Assembly: GCA_946480715.1 (NCBI GenBank)
Contig: CAMLKK010000013.1
Location: forward strand, 1 to 64,000
Direction: 5' to 3'
Length of the DNA: 64,000 nt
DNA from: an uncultured Bacteriovorax sp.
GTDB taxonomy: Bacteria; Bdellovibrionota; Bacteriovoracia; Bacteriovoracales; Bacteriovoracaceae
The position numbers and the translations under genes are program-made. Shown piece after piece: positions 24,856 to 33,210 of this stretch. The first letter of the stretch is position 1, and each line of letters begins with the position of its first letter. The notes under the pieces are model-generated. The model was given only the letters and a program-made list of their open reading frames with translations, made no database searches and was not told the DNA's origin.

Positions 24856-26125
24856 TGTGATAAATTTTCTCTTAATCTTTGCCCTAAAAGAGAAGTTGAA
24901 AAGTTATTTATTTGCATTTTTTATAATCATTCTTACGATTCTTTTTATAAATCTAATTTCAGAAAACGCTGTGCCAAAAACTATGCGCGTAATTCTTTTT
25001 ATATTAAGTATTTTCGCTTTCGCGCGGAGTTTGGGATCGAGCTCTCTAGTTCCAGATACAATAAAGATTGAAAAAAAAGGTTCGATTCCAAAATACTCAG
25101 CAAATTATTTTCTTTCAGTGATTAGATATCCAAAAGAATTGATTGTGACCTTAAATTTAGAAATGATTATTGATTCTAGTTTTATAGCTGGGTTTATTTT
25201 TACAAGTTTTTATCACCATCTCCCAAAAGGAGATTTGTTACTTCTCTTTTTGTTATTTCTATTATCAGTATATTTCGTGTTAATGACTCATCGTTTGATG
25301 AATTTCACTAATGCTTTTAGCAGATATTTTCGTAGAGTCAAAAATGACCGAAGTATTTTTTCTGCGAAATATTTAATGATGTTTTTAATGTTTTGTTCAC
25401 TGGTGTATTTCAACTATCGATATCAGTTATTAACTTCCTACATGCTTATAAATATTCTGAGACCATTCAGTCTATTGATCATATTTTTTATGTACTATAC
25501 TCCATATAAAATGCTAGCTACGGATTATAATAAAGAGGAAAATCGAAGAATATTTTATAACTATCTAAAATTCACGGTAATGCTCGTGCTACTTGGTTAT
25601 GTGTGGTTTTATTTTGAGGAAGTGCGTTCTGGCCATATAATCTTTGATCAAATTAAGACAGACAATATTGAGAAAGTCTCAGCAACGATACAATCCAAAA
25701 AGGATATCTGGCGAGTTAAGAATATCGATTATGAAAACTCACCCCTCCATTATGCCGCCCAAAAAAACAGAGATGAAATCGTGAGACTTATGATTAACAA
25801 AGGGGCACCAATTAATGAGTTGAATAAGGATGGTGAAACGATTCTATTCACATCAACTTCATGGTGCAATTTGGACTTAGTCGAATTTTTAATTAAGAAA
25901 GGAAGCGAAATTAATCGCATAAATAGCGAAGGGAATAATGTCTTGTTTGTTGCGAGCAAGTGGAACTGTCTGCCCTTGATTAAATACTTTGAAAAAATTG
26001 GAGTTAAAAAAATTAAAAATGCTAAAGGCCAGTCGCATATTTCATATGCTCGAGCGGAAAATAAGAAGTTCGGAAAGATGTTTGATTTTTACAAAAGAAA
26101 TGGAATTGAAGACTTTTTGGAGTAA
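24845..26125 (+). CDS. Multi-pass permease-like protein with C-terminal ankyrin repeats
   Basis: 426 residues in two parts. Residues 1 to about 265 contain some seven hydrophobic helices, as in an ABC-2-type permease. From about 285 the sequence changes to ankyrin repeats: SPLHYAAQKNRDEIVRLMINKGAPIN, then GETILFTSTS...VEFLIKKGSEIN, then NNVLFVASK...IKYFEKIG, and a degenerate fourth. The permease half has no strong family signature, but its gene starts inside the ATPase gene (11-bp overlap). I start at ATG 24845 (MKINV). A membrane transporter carrying a soluble ankyrin interaction module is unusual. The gene is AT-rich compared with its surroundings. Confidence 0.8.
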   Translation: MKINVINFLLIFALKEKLKSYLFAFFIIILTILFINLISENAVPKTMRVILFILSIFAFARSLGSSSLVPDTIKIEKKGSIPKYSANYFLSVIRYPKELIVTLNLEMIIDSSFIAGFIFTSFYHHLPKGDLLLLFLLFLLSVYFVLMTHRLMNFTNAFSRYFRRVKNDRSIFSAKYLMMFLMFCSLVYFNYRYQLLTSYMLINILRPFSLLIIFFMYYTPYKMLATDYNKEENRRIFYNYLKFTVMLVLLGYVWFYFEEVRSGHIIFDQIKTDNIEKVSATIQSKKDIWRVKNIDYENSPLHYAAQKNRDEIVRLMINKGAPINELNKDGETILFTSTSWCNLDLVEFLIKKGSEINRINSEGNNVLFVASKWNCLPLIKYFEKIGVKKIKNAKGQSHISYARAENKKFGKMFDFYKRNGIEDFLE

Positions 26126-26155
26126 ATTTTTCTTGCCTATGGAGGCAGTACTAAA

Positions 26156-26650
26156 ATGAAACAATCAAAGTTAGTTTTTTCATTGATGCTACTTTTTGGC
26201 ATTAATGAACTCCATGCAGAGTATCCTCTACAAAGTTGGAAGAAATGTCAGAAGAACAGTGATTGTGAAGTGGTCGTATCCATTTGTGGAGGCGTGGAAA
26301 CTCTCAATAAGTTACATGCTGAAGAATATTATACTTATCGGAAAAAAACTTTAGATCTCATTCGCTGTCATAGTTTTAATGAAAATGATTGGCAAAATAA
26401 TATCGAAACGAAATGCAAATCGAACGGATGTAAGTTGTCTGTCAGGGAAAAGAAATTGATGGACATAAGTAAACTAACTAAATTTCAAGCAGAGGAAATC
26501 AAAAGCATATATTCAAAGATTGTGAACGATATGCAAATTGGTAGGTTTAAAGATTGTTTCTACGGTTCACTTAAATTAAAAAAACTTGTAAATGTATATG
26601 AATCATCAGAAAGTCATTTCTATTTATGCAAAAATAAAATAAGTAATTAA
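26156..26650 (+). CDS. Small exported cysteine-containing protein
   Basis: 164 residues with a signal peptide (MKQSKLVFSLMLLFGI, cleavage near LHA). The mature N-terminal half has cysteines arranged CQKNSDCEVVVSICGG, then CHSF, CKSNGC; two more lie near the end (DCFYG, LCKNK). Several disulfides are likely in the periplasm or outside. GGAGG precedes the ATG by about 10 nt and lies within a small hairpin (26134-26147). It is 30 bp after the ankyrin permease gene and probably in the same transcript. No known family recognised. Confidence 0.72.
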   Translation: MKQSKLVFSLMLLFGINELHAEYPLQSWKKCQKNSDCEVVVSICGGVETLNKLHAEEYYTYRKKTLDLIRCHSFNENDWQNNIETKCKSNGCKLSVREKKLMDISKLTKFQAEEIKSIYSKIVNDMQIGRFKDCFYGSLKLKKLVNVYESSESHFYLCKNKISN

Positions 26651-26663
26651 AAGGAACTAGAGT

Positions 26664-27155
26664 TTGGTAATAAAGAAAATATGTACGTTATTAGCTTTAA
26701 TCATATCTTTAAATGTTTTCAGCTACGACCATCAAAAATGTAATGAAGAACTATTTCATCCAATCACAAAAAAATATGGGGTAGGTGGGCAGCCCGGTAT
26801 GTTAACTGTCTCAACATTTGCACCAACTTCAACTTCTCAGTTCGTGAGCTCTACAGGATCTTGCAGTTACTTACGTAAAAAAGAAGAGTTCGCAAAAGAA
26901 GTGTTTTTTGAAAATTATGAACAAATTGAAATTAATGCAGCTGTTGGAGATGGAGAATATTTGGGTGCCTTAAGCTTTGCCTATGGTTGCAAGTCGGCAG
27001 ATCATAGGAAGGAGTTTACTAATTTGATGAAATCAAACTTCTCTCTAGTTTTTGGAGAAGAAACTAACCCTGATCCAGAAAGTTCATTTAAAAAATTGAA
27101 TGAATTAATGAAATCTTTAGGTTCATGCATGTCCGTCAACGCATTCAATATATAA
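26664..27155 (+). CDS. Exported DUF3015-like protein
   Basis: 163 residues with a signal peptide (IKKICTLLALIISLNVFS). The mature protein has a Gly/Thr/Ser-rich first third (GVGGQPGMLTVSTFAPTST), a central FVSSTGSC, and a later GDGEYLGALSFAYGC segment. This order matches my recollection of DUF3015, a family of small exported proteobacterial proteins. The start is TTG at 26664-26666 with AAGGA 8 nt upstream. It follows the previous cysteine protein by 13 bp. Function unknown. Confidence 0.7.
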   Translation: MVIKKICTLLALIISLNVFSYDHQKCNEELFHPITKKYGVGGQPGMLTVSTFAPTSTSQFVSSTGSCSYLRKKEEFAKEVFFENYEQIEINAAVGDGEYLGALSFAYGCKSADHRKEFTNLMKSNFSLVFGEETNPDPESSFKKLNELMKSLGSCMSVNAFNI

Positions 27156-27165
27156 TGAGAATTTA

Positions 27166-27537
27166 TCAGAACTTTGAATAATCCAACTTCACCTGCTCAC
27201 CCAACCACATCGCACCTTGTGTATGATCATAATAATCATCACCAGAAAGTGGATGAACGAGAACATTGAAGCTGCCTCTCTCTTTCATCAACCACAAAAC
27301 TACTTCTGAAAACAGCGCGAGTGGAAAGTTCGCTTCAAACATCGGTAGAGGGTGAGGTCCAATCGGTTCCGTGATCATGTCGCCAACGAAGAAAGTTTCT
27401 GATTTGAAGTGTGCTTTGATTTTCTCTCTTAAGGAAGTAGCTGCTTCCAGCTGATCAGCGGAAAAGTAAACGTGAGCATCGAATTCGCGAGGAAAACCAG
27501 CGGGAAGAAGTTTTGAGTTTACTTGGAAGTTTCTCAT
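27166..27537 (-). CDS. DOPA 4,5-dioxygenase-family protein
   Basis: 123 residues matching the small DOPA 4,5-dioxygenase family: DAHVYF with one His, GPHPLPMFEANF, a tryptophan-containing helix, GSFNVLVHPLSGDDYYDHT and the final MWLG. The conserved histidines could bind iron. The plant and fungal members open DOPA rings, but bacterial members are mostly uncharacterised. Its ATG follows directly on the stop of the EamA gene (TAAATG), so translation is coupled. Confidence 0.82.
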   Translation of the reverse strand: MRNFQVNSKLLPAGFPREFDAHVYFSADQLEAATSLREKIKAHFKSETFFVGDMITEPIGPHPLPMFEANFPLALFSEVVLWLMKERGSFNVLVHPLSGDDYYDHTQGAMWLGEQVKLDYSKF

Positions 27538-28431
27538 TTAAATACCAAAGCTGAAGATAAAAAATCCAGCTATGAAAAACATAAATGCGATTAAAAGATA
27601 AACACTAGGCCAGCGACGATAACGAAAACATTCAAAGGCCGACGCAAACATTGGCCCTGTTACAGTGACTGAAGAAATGACTGAAAGCTGTCCGCGAGAA
27701 ACAGCGTAAAGATAAAGCATCAATGAAAAGTAAGTTCCCATAAGGGATCCAATAACAATACGGATTTTTTCATTCTTCGTAAGTGGTTTCCACACTGGAC
27801 GAAATTCAATTTTTTCTCGAGTGTAATAAACGAGAACAAAACCTAATATAGCCCCTACACAACGAATGACGTTCACTTGAATTGAAGTGATTCCCGGAGT
27901 TGATTCAAAACCATATCTCGTCATGAGAATGCCACTTGCATCGAGAAGAATGGCGATCAATCCATACATCAATCCACGAATTTGCCATGAACCACTTTGT
28001 TTATAAGTCTCCAATGAAATGGTGAAGAGGCAACAAAGCATGAAAATAACGCCAAGAAATGAAAGCGGAGAAAATGTTTGATTGAATAAAAAGTAGCCAC
28101 CGATTCCAAGAAAGAATGGCTGCAATCCGAAAATCATCAGCATTCTTGAAGCACCAAGATCTTTCATCGCATGTAACATGAAAATGTCACCGATCATAAG
28201 TCCAATACAGCCCGAAGAAATGAGTGCAATCACCGATCTGATATCTGGCTTAATCCAATTTTTTGTCGCAACGACAGTAATTGTAAATGCAGCGAGGGCT
28301 ACGAATGCTTTAAAGCTATTCATCCAAAACGGAGAAATTTTGCGTGAAAATTCAGTGAAGATGGTACTCGCGTAAGCAAAACAAAGTGTGGCGGCGAGTG
28401 CGAAAAAATAAGGCGGAATATTTTCAAACAT
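27538..28431 (-). CDS. EamA-family (drug/metabolite) transporter
   Basis: 297 residues with about ten hydrophobic helices in two fivefold halves, as in the EamA/DMT superfamily. Recognisable points are GLMIGDIFMLHAMKDLGASR and the matching region in the second half (GTYFSLMLYLYAVSRGQLSV). These are inner-membrane exporters or permeases of metabolites, and sequence alone does not give the substrate. It is translationally coupled to the dioxygenase-like gene and lies after the etf terminator. Confidence 0.88.
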   Translation of the reverse strand: MFENIPPYFFALAATLCFAYASTIFTEFSRKISPFWMNSFKAFVALAAFTITVVATKNWIKPDIRSVIALISSGCIGLMIGDIFMLHAMKDLGASRMLMIFGLQPFFLGIGGYFLFNQTFSPLSFLGVIFMLCCLFTISLETYKQSGSWQIRGLMYGLIAILLDASGILMTRYGFESTPGITSIQVNVIRCVGAILGFVLVYYTREKIEFRPVWKPLTKNEKIRIVIGSLMGTYFSLMLYLYAVSRGQLSVISSVTVTGPMFASAFECFRYRRWPSVYLLIAFMFFIAGFFIFSFGI

Positions 28432-28434
28432 GGC

Positions 28435-28464
28435 TTAAAAAAGAAAGGCCCCTTTCGGGGCCTT
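28435..28464 (-). terminator. Intrinsic terminator of the acyl-CoA dehydrogenase/etf operon
   Basis: On the minus strand AAGGCCCC-GAAA-GGGGCCTT is followed by TTTCTTTTTT. It lies 5 bp after the etfA stop. Confidence 0.9.
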
Positions 28465-28468
28465 AGTA

Positions 28469-29431
28469 TTACTTTCCGAGTAAATTTTTAAATTCTTGAG
28501 TCATCGCTGGAACAACCGTGAAAAGGTCTCCCACGATTCCATAGTCAGCTTTTGTGAAGATCGGAGCATCTGGGTCAGAGTTGATCGCAACGATAACTTT
28601 TGATGTTCTCATACCAGCTAAATGTTGGATCGCGCCCGAGATCCCACAAGCGATGTAAAGTGATGGAGCAACTGTTTTTCCAGTTTGTCCAACTTGCATA
28701 GCATGTGGAGCAAATCCAGAGTCAACAGCAGCACGTGAAGCACCAACTGTTGCACCAATAACGTTTGCAAGCTCTTCAAGGATTTTGAAGTTAGCAGCGT
28801 CCTTCATAGCACGTCCACCAGATACGATGATGTTTGCTTCAGTTAAATCTAGTTTTTCTGAAGTTCCTTTCACGATTTCTTTGATCATCGCGCGGATTGT
28901 TCCAGCGTCAACAGCATCTTCTTTTACAGCAGCTGCGCCAGCCGTTGGATTAGCATTTAATCCAAGAGCGTTTGGACGAACAGTTACGAAGTGAGGTTTT
29001 GGTCCAGTGAGTTCAACTTTCGCGAAACATTTTCCAGCGAAAAGTGGACGAGTTCCAGCGAACTTGTCGCCTTCCATGATGAAGTTTGTTACTTCAGAGG
29101 CCATACCAGCATCGAACATTGTCGCTACTCTTGGCATAAGGTCTTTACCTACTGAAGTTGCTCCAGCGAAAACGTAGTCGTAATTTCCAGAAGCGATGAA
29201 ACTCTTAAGAGCATTAGCGTATCCTTCTGGTGAATATTTATCTAGGTTTGATCCTTTCAGTGAGTGAACGTTTGCAGCCCCGAATTTCGCGAGATCAGCA
29301 ACTGCTTCAGATGGGATTGTTCCAATCGCAGCAACGTCAACAGTGTGTCCAGCAAGTTTGCCTAAAATTTCAAGTGTCACACCTTTAACGTGTGAGCCGT
29401 GAAGTTCTGTGTATACTAAAATTTTTGCCAT
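28469..29431 (-). CDS. etfA: Electron-transfer flavoprotein alpha subunit
   Basis: With EtfB it carries electrons from acyl-CoA dehydrogenases to the quinone pool via ETF-QO. The 320 residues include the FAD-binding C-terminal domain: SGGRAMKD, AVDSGFAPHAMQVGQTGKTV, then LYIACGISGAIQH and AINSDPDAPIF, all standard. It is third in the order acyl-CoA dehydrogenase, etfB, etfA, with 30-bp gaps. Confidence 0.97.
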   Translation of the reverse strand: MAKILVYTELHGSHVKGVTLEILGKLAGHTVDVAAIGTIPSEAVADLAKFGAANVHSLKGSNLDKYSPEGYANALKSFIASGNYDYVFAGATSVGKDLMPRVATMFDAGMASEVTNFIMEGDKFAGTRPLFAGKCFAKVELTGPKPHFVTVRPNALGLNANPTAGAAAVKEDAVDAGTIRAMIKEIVKGTSEKLDLTEANIIVSGGRAMKDAANFKILEELANVIGATVGASRAAVDSGFAPHAMQVGQTGKTVAPSLYIACGISGAIQHLAGMRTSKVIVAINSDPDAPIFTKADYGIVGDLFTVVPAMTQEFKNLLGK

Positions 29432-29461
29432 ATATTCCTCTTAACTTTTAAATTTTTTAAA

Positions 29462-30250
29462 TTAGATAACTTTCGCTTCTGTTCTTAAAAGTCCAACAAC
29501 GTCTTTAACAACTGCTTGCATTTTTCCTGCATCAGTTGCATCGAATTTCTTTCCAGCTGGTTTTTCAGGTGGAAGTTTGAATTCAGAATATTTCACGCGT
29601 TTGTCAGCATCAGAAACATTAACGTCAGCTAACGAAAGAGTTGTAAGAGGTTTTTTCTTAGCTTTCATGATTCCTGGAAGAGAAGCATATCTTGGAGTGT
29701 TCAATCCTTTGTTACAAGCGATTAAAGCTGGAAGTTTAACACCGTAAACTTCAAGAGCTCCACCTTCAACTTCACGTTTAAGAACTACGTCTGAACCATT
29801 TCCTTCATAACCAACTACAACTGAAACCGATGGAAGGTTAAGCATAGTCGCAAGAATTTGTGGAACTTGAAGACAGTCGTCATCAATAGCTTGTTTACCT
29901 GAAAGAATAAGGTCTGGAGTTTTTCCAGATTTTTCAATCGCGCCTTTAAGAGCTTTCGCGATCATGTATGAATCAAGATTATCTGGTGCCTCAACAAGGA
30001 ATGCTTCATCAGCACCCATTGCCATTGCTGTTCTTAGAGCTTCAGTGTCTTTTGTTGAACCAACACGAACAACAGTTACTGTTGATCCAGCGTTAGCTGC
30101 TTGAACTAATAAAGCTTGTTCAACTGCAAATTCATCATATGGATTCATGATCCACTTGATTGAAGAAGTTTCAATAAAAGATCCGTCACCTGATGGGACA
30201 ATCTTTGTCTCTGTGTCTGGAACTTGCTTTACGCAAACGAAAATATTCAT
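29462..30250 (-). CDS. etfB: Electron-transfer flavoprotein beta subunit
   Basis: 262 residues with CVKQVPDTE at the N-terminus, NPYDEFAVEQAL, GKQAIDDDCLQVP and LPALIACNKGLNTPRYASLP, the usual EtfB landmarks including the AMP-binding region. It lies between the acyl-CoA dehydrogenase and etfA in one operon. Confidence 0.97.
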   Translation of the reverse strand: MNIFVCVKQVPDTETKIVPSGDGSFIETSSIKWIMNPYDEFAVEQALLVQAANAGSTVTVVRVGSTKDTEALRTAMAMGADEAFLVEAPDNLDSYMIAKALKGAIEKSGKTPDLILSGKQAIDDDCLQVPQILATMLNLPSVSVVVGYEGNGSDVVLKREVEGGALEVYGVKLPALIACNKGLNTPRYASLPGIMKAKKKPLTTLSLADVNVSDADKRVKYSEFKLPPEKPAGKKFDATDAGKMQAVVKDVVGLLRTEAKVI

Positions 30251-30279
30251 ATTTTTCTCCCTTTAAAACTATCTCTAAA

Positions 30280-31419
30280 CTATCTGTGAAAAATTTCTTT
30301 AGCGATGACCAACCTTTGAATTTGAGACGTGCCTTCGTAAATTTGAATGAGTTTCGCGTCTCGCATGATTTTCTCGACAGGATACTCTTTCGAGTAACCA
30401 TAACCACCATAAATTTGTACTGCATCCGTCGCTATTTGCATACAAGAATCGGCCGCAAATGCCTTGGCGTAAGAGGCGATTGTAGTGTTCGGCAAACCTT
30501 TGTCTAAGAGCCACGCGCCCTTGTGAACGAGTAGACGTGAAGCTTCAATTTTCATCGCCATTTCGGCAATCATAAATTGAATTGCTTGATGGTGAGAAAT
30601 CGCAACATTGAATTGAACTCTTTCTTTGGCATATTTCACAGCGTGATCAAATGCACACTGAGCTCCACCAACAGCGGATGCTGCCACCATTGGACGTGAG
30701 TGATCGAGCGTTTTCATGGCGATTTTCCAGCCTTGATTCATTCCGCCGAGCACATTAGATTTTGGGACTCTAACGTTATTGAAAGTCACTGCTCTCGTAT
30801 CCGAGCAGCGATGGCCCATCTTATCTTCTTTTTTTCCAACTTCGATTCCAGGTGTACCTTTCTCAACAACGATCGCGGTAATCCCTTTGTGTTTTAATGT
30901 TGGATCTGTCGTTGCGTAGATGACGAATAGATCAGCGTAACCCGCATTCGTGATCCACATTTTATTTCCGTTGATCACAACATGATCACCATCATCTTTT
31001 ACGGTTGTTTTTATGCCACCAGCGTCAGATCCATTTGCTGGTTCAGTAAGGCAAAATGCGGCAATTTTATAACTTTCAGTAAACGGTGTGAGAAAGCGTT
31101 TTTTCTGTTCATCGTTTCCACCAATGACGATGGGAAGAAGAGCTAAGTCATTGGCCATGATCGCGGTATTCATTCCCATACAACCGTATGCGAGTGCTTC
31201 AGTGATGATCATCGAATCAACAGCGCTAAATCCGTTACCGCCGTATTCAGCAGGAATGCATGTATTCACGAGTCCAAGTTCCCATGCTTTCTTTAAAATT
31301 TCTAAGGGCATTTGCGCTTTTTCATCGAACTCTTGAGCCTTCGGCATCATTTCGTTACGAGCAAATTTCATGGCAAGTTCTTTAATCTCGAGCTGATCGC
31401 TTGATAAGTTGAAGTCCAT
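30280..31419 (-). CDS. Acyl-CoA dehydrogenase
   Basis: Introduces the alpha-beta double bond in acyl-CoAs and passes electrons to EtfAB. The 379-residue protein has the FAD contact region FCLTEPANGSDAGG, KMWITNAGYAD, KMGHRCSDTR and the C-terminal YEGTSQIQR with the catalytic glutamate in the position used by short-chain and isovaleryl-like enzymes. Chain-length preference cannot be read off. First gene of the operon with etfB and etfA. IcmF in the same window fits branched or short acyl-CoA use. Confidence 0.95.
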   Translation of the reverse strand: MDFNLSSDQLEIKELAMKFARNEMMPKAQEFDEKAQMPLEILKKAWELGLVNTCIPAEYGGNGFSAVDSMIITEALAYGCMGMNTAIMANDLALLPIVIGGNDEQKKRFLTPFTESYKIAAFCLTEPANGSDAGGIKTTVKDDGDHVVINGNKMWITNAGYADLFVIYATTDPTLKHKGITAIVVEKGTPGIEVGKKEDKMGHRCSDTRAVTFNNVRVPKSNVLGGMNQGWKIAMKTLDHSRPMVAASAVGGAQCAFDHAVKYAKERVQFNVAISHHQAIQFMIAEMAMKIEASRLLVHKGAWLLDKGLPNTTIASYAKAFAADSCMQIATDAVQIYGGYGYSKEYPVEKIMRDAKLIQIYEGTSQIQRLVIAKEIFHR

Positions 31420-31449
31420 TTTCGCGTCCTTTTTTTGGAGTGAACTTAA

Positions 31450-31914
31450 TTATAATACGGGTGTCGCAGAATTGGTAAAAGTCGACGGAAAGGAAAATTT
31501 TGATTGGAGAAATTTGTAACCAGGAAGTTCGCTGAGAGGGAGTATGACAAAACTTCGTTCAAACGCCCGTGGATGGGGAAGTGTCAGTTCAGCACTTTCA
31601 ATTTTTAGGTCATCCCAAAAAATGATATCGAGATCGATGAGCCGCGGCCCTTTGGCAACACTTCGTTGCCGCCCCATTTCTGCTTCTATTTTAAGGAGGA
31701 GATGCATGCACTCTAAAGGTTTCAAGTTCGTTGGAGTTTTAAATTCCAATACCTGATTATAAAAGTCTGGCTGATTGAGATAATCTACAGCAGGGCTCTC
31801 ATAAATCCTGCTTTCAGCAATGAGCTCAAAAAAATTTTGAAGGTGATTCTTCGCCAAATCTAATTGATGTTTTCGATCACCAAGATTAGTTCCAGTTGCA
31901 ATGAAAAGTGACAT
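31450..31914 (-). CDS. folK: 6-hydroxymethyl-7,8-dihydropterin pyrophosphokinase
   Basis: Transfers pyrophosphate from ATP to the pterin in folate synthesis. The 154 residues show ATGTNLGDR, ESPAVDYLNQPDFYNQV, EAEMGRQR and the diagnostic GPRLIDLDIIFWDD, followed by LPHPRAFERSFVILPL. The start overlaps the stop of the small lipoprotein gene by one base. Confidence 0.95.
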   Translation of the reverse strand: MSLFIATGTNLGDRKHQLDLAKNHLQNFFELIAESRIYESPAVDYLNQPDFYNQVLEFKTPTNLKPLECMHLLLKIEAEMGRQRSVAKGPRLIDLDIIFWDDLKIESAELTLPHPRAFERSFVILPLSELPGYKFLQSKFSFPSTFTNSATPVL

Positions 31915-32093
31915 TAGTGACTTGGTGCTGGTGGAGCAACTTTGTTTTGATCACTGTTAACAACAGGTTCAGATTCAGTTGTATAAGTTCTAACGTAAGA
32001 CTCAATGACAGTGTCTGGATGTTTAAGAGGTGGAGCTTTTACGCCGCAACCACAAACTAAAATTAAAAGAGGTAATAAAAATTTAAAATTCAA
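31914..32093 (-). CDS. Small LptM-like lipoprotein
   Basis: 59 residues starting at TTG 32093 (GGTGGA lies 7 nt upstream): a hydrophobic signal then VCGC, with mature sequence CGVKAPPLKHPDT. The CGxKxPL start resembles LptM (YifL), the tiny lipoprotein that assists LptD maturation in other proteobacteria. The tail is unrelated and polar. It overlaps the barrel gene by 11 bp and folK by 1 bp, so three genes are coupled. The LptM link is by resemblance of about ten residues only. Confidence 0.6.
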   Translation of the reverse strand: MNFKFLLPLLILVCGCGVKAPPLKHPDTVIESYVRTYTTESEPVVNSDQNKVAPPAPSH

Positions 32094-33087
32094 GAGTAAG
32101 TCCACCACTAACAATGTCAGAGCCTAAATCTGCTCTAATAAACCAACCAGGAACAATTCTTTTTAGGACAGTCACACCGAAAATTAAAGAGCTTTTTTTC
32201 AAATCATCAACGAGTTGATTTTCTAGTTCTAACGTTTCGGCAGTTGCCCCTTCGCCAGGTTCACCAGCGCCTGGTGATTGAGCAGTGATGACCTGATATC
32301 CCACATACGGCATGATGTAACTATAAAAAGGTGCATTGAATGTATATTTCACTCTCGCCATGATGTTGATGAGACGAGTGTCGATTCCAGTCCCCGGATA
32401 ATCAGAAATAGTATTTGTACCGGCCCCTAATTCACCCCAGATATTATCTGTGAGCTGATATCCCCATGAACCATTGATATGACTATATCTTTTTGAAGAT
32501 CCATCAACGTCTTTTGCTTCAATCATTCCTACACCGAGTGAAAGCAAATTATCTGTTTTAATAAGACGATTATTGTTTTCTTCAAGGGATAAATCATCAT
32601 CGTCAAGCGATGTTGAATTATAGAGATCTTCTTCGTCTTGCACTTTTGATTCAACTTTTTTCTCATCTTCAGGTGGAGCGGCTTCTTTAGTTGTGTAATA
32701 ACTATCATCACCTTTTAGAACGAGAACTTCTTTGTTCGGGCCTAACTGTTTCCACAATTCTAGATTGTAGATTTTTACGATCTTGATGCCAGAGAGTTGT
32801 TCTTCATTAACTTTAGCTACAAGAGCGCGACAAACGAGTTTGTTGTTCAAAAGCAGTGAAATGAAATCTCCTTTTGAAAAACTTCTATTCTGGTTTGTGA
32901 GAATAAAAATTTTCTTCGATGGAGAAATAATTTTTACTGTTTCTGAAACAAGATTAGGTGCGTTTTCAGATCGTGTTGTCTCAACGCGATCTTCTTCTTC
33001 GATATCATCAAGAACGTTCTGCGCTTTCAGATTCCACGAAAATAGTAGAGTAAAAAGCACGGTTAATGTCATTACTTGTGTGCGCAT
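32083..33087 (-). CDS. Outer-membrane barrel protein with N-terminal periplasmic domain
   Basis: 334 residues: signal peptide (cleavage near LKA), an N-terminal region of about 110 residues with a small beta domain (KIFILTNQNRSFSKGDFISLLL), an acidic linker rich in Asp and Glu (about 125-165), and a C-terminal barrel-like region of alternating residues ending LTLEF. Such a layout suggests an outer-membrane protein with a periplasmic module. Family unrecognised. Its upstream region is shared with the divergent LysM lipoprotein gene. Confidence 0.72.
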   Translation of the reverse strand: MRTQVMTLTVLFTLLFSWNLKAQNVLDDIEEEDRVETTRSENAPNLVSETVKIISPSKKIFILTNQNRSFSKGDFISLLLNNKLVCRALVAKVNEEQLSGIKIVKIYNLELWKQLGPNKEVLVLKGDDSYYTTKEAAPPEDEKKVESKVQDEEDLYNSTSLDDDDLSLEENNNRLIKTDNLLSLGVGMIEAKDVDGSSKRYSHINGSWGYQLTDNIWGELGAGTNTISDYPGTGIDTRLINIMARVKYTFNAPFYSYIMPYVGYQVITAQSPGAGEPGEGATAETLELENQLVDDLKKSSLIFGVTVLKRIVPGWFIRADLGSDIVSGGLTLEF

Positions 33088-33210
33088 ATACGCTTAATTG
33101 TAAAAGTTGAGCGTTAAAGGCGCAATCATTTATGCATTCTAGAAAATAATACCCTTTTGAACTCAAATTCTTTAAGGACTATCCGATAACGGGACATAAG
33201 GACGGTCTTT

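Noticed and set aside
22455..27155. A possible recently inserted mobile island.
   Set aside because: The stretch is AT-rich and full of accessory genes, but I see no integrase, transposase, direct repeats or tRNA boundary at its ends.
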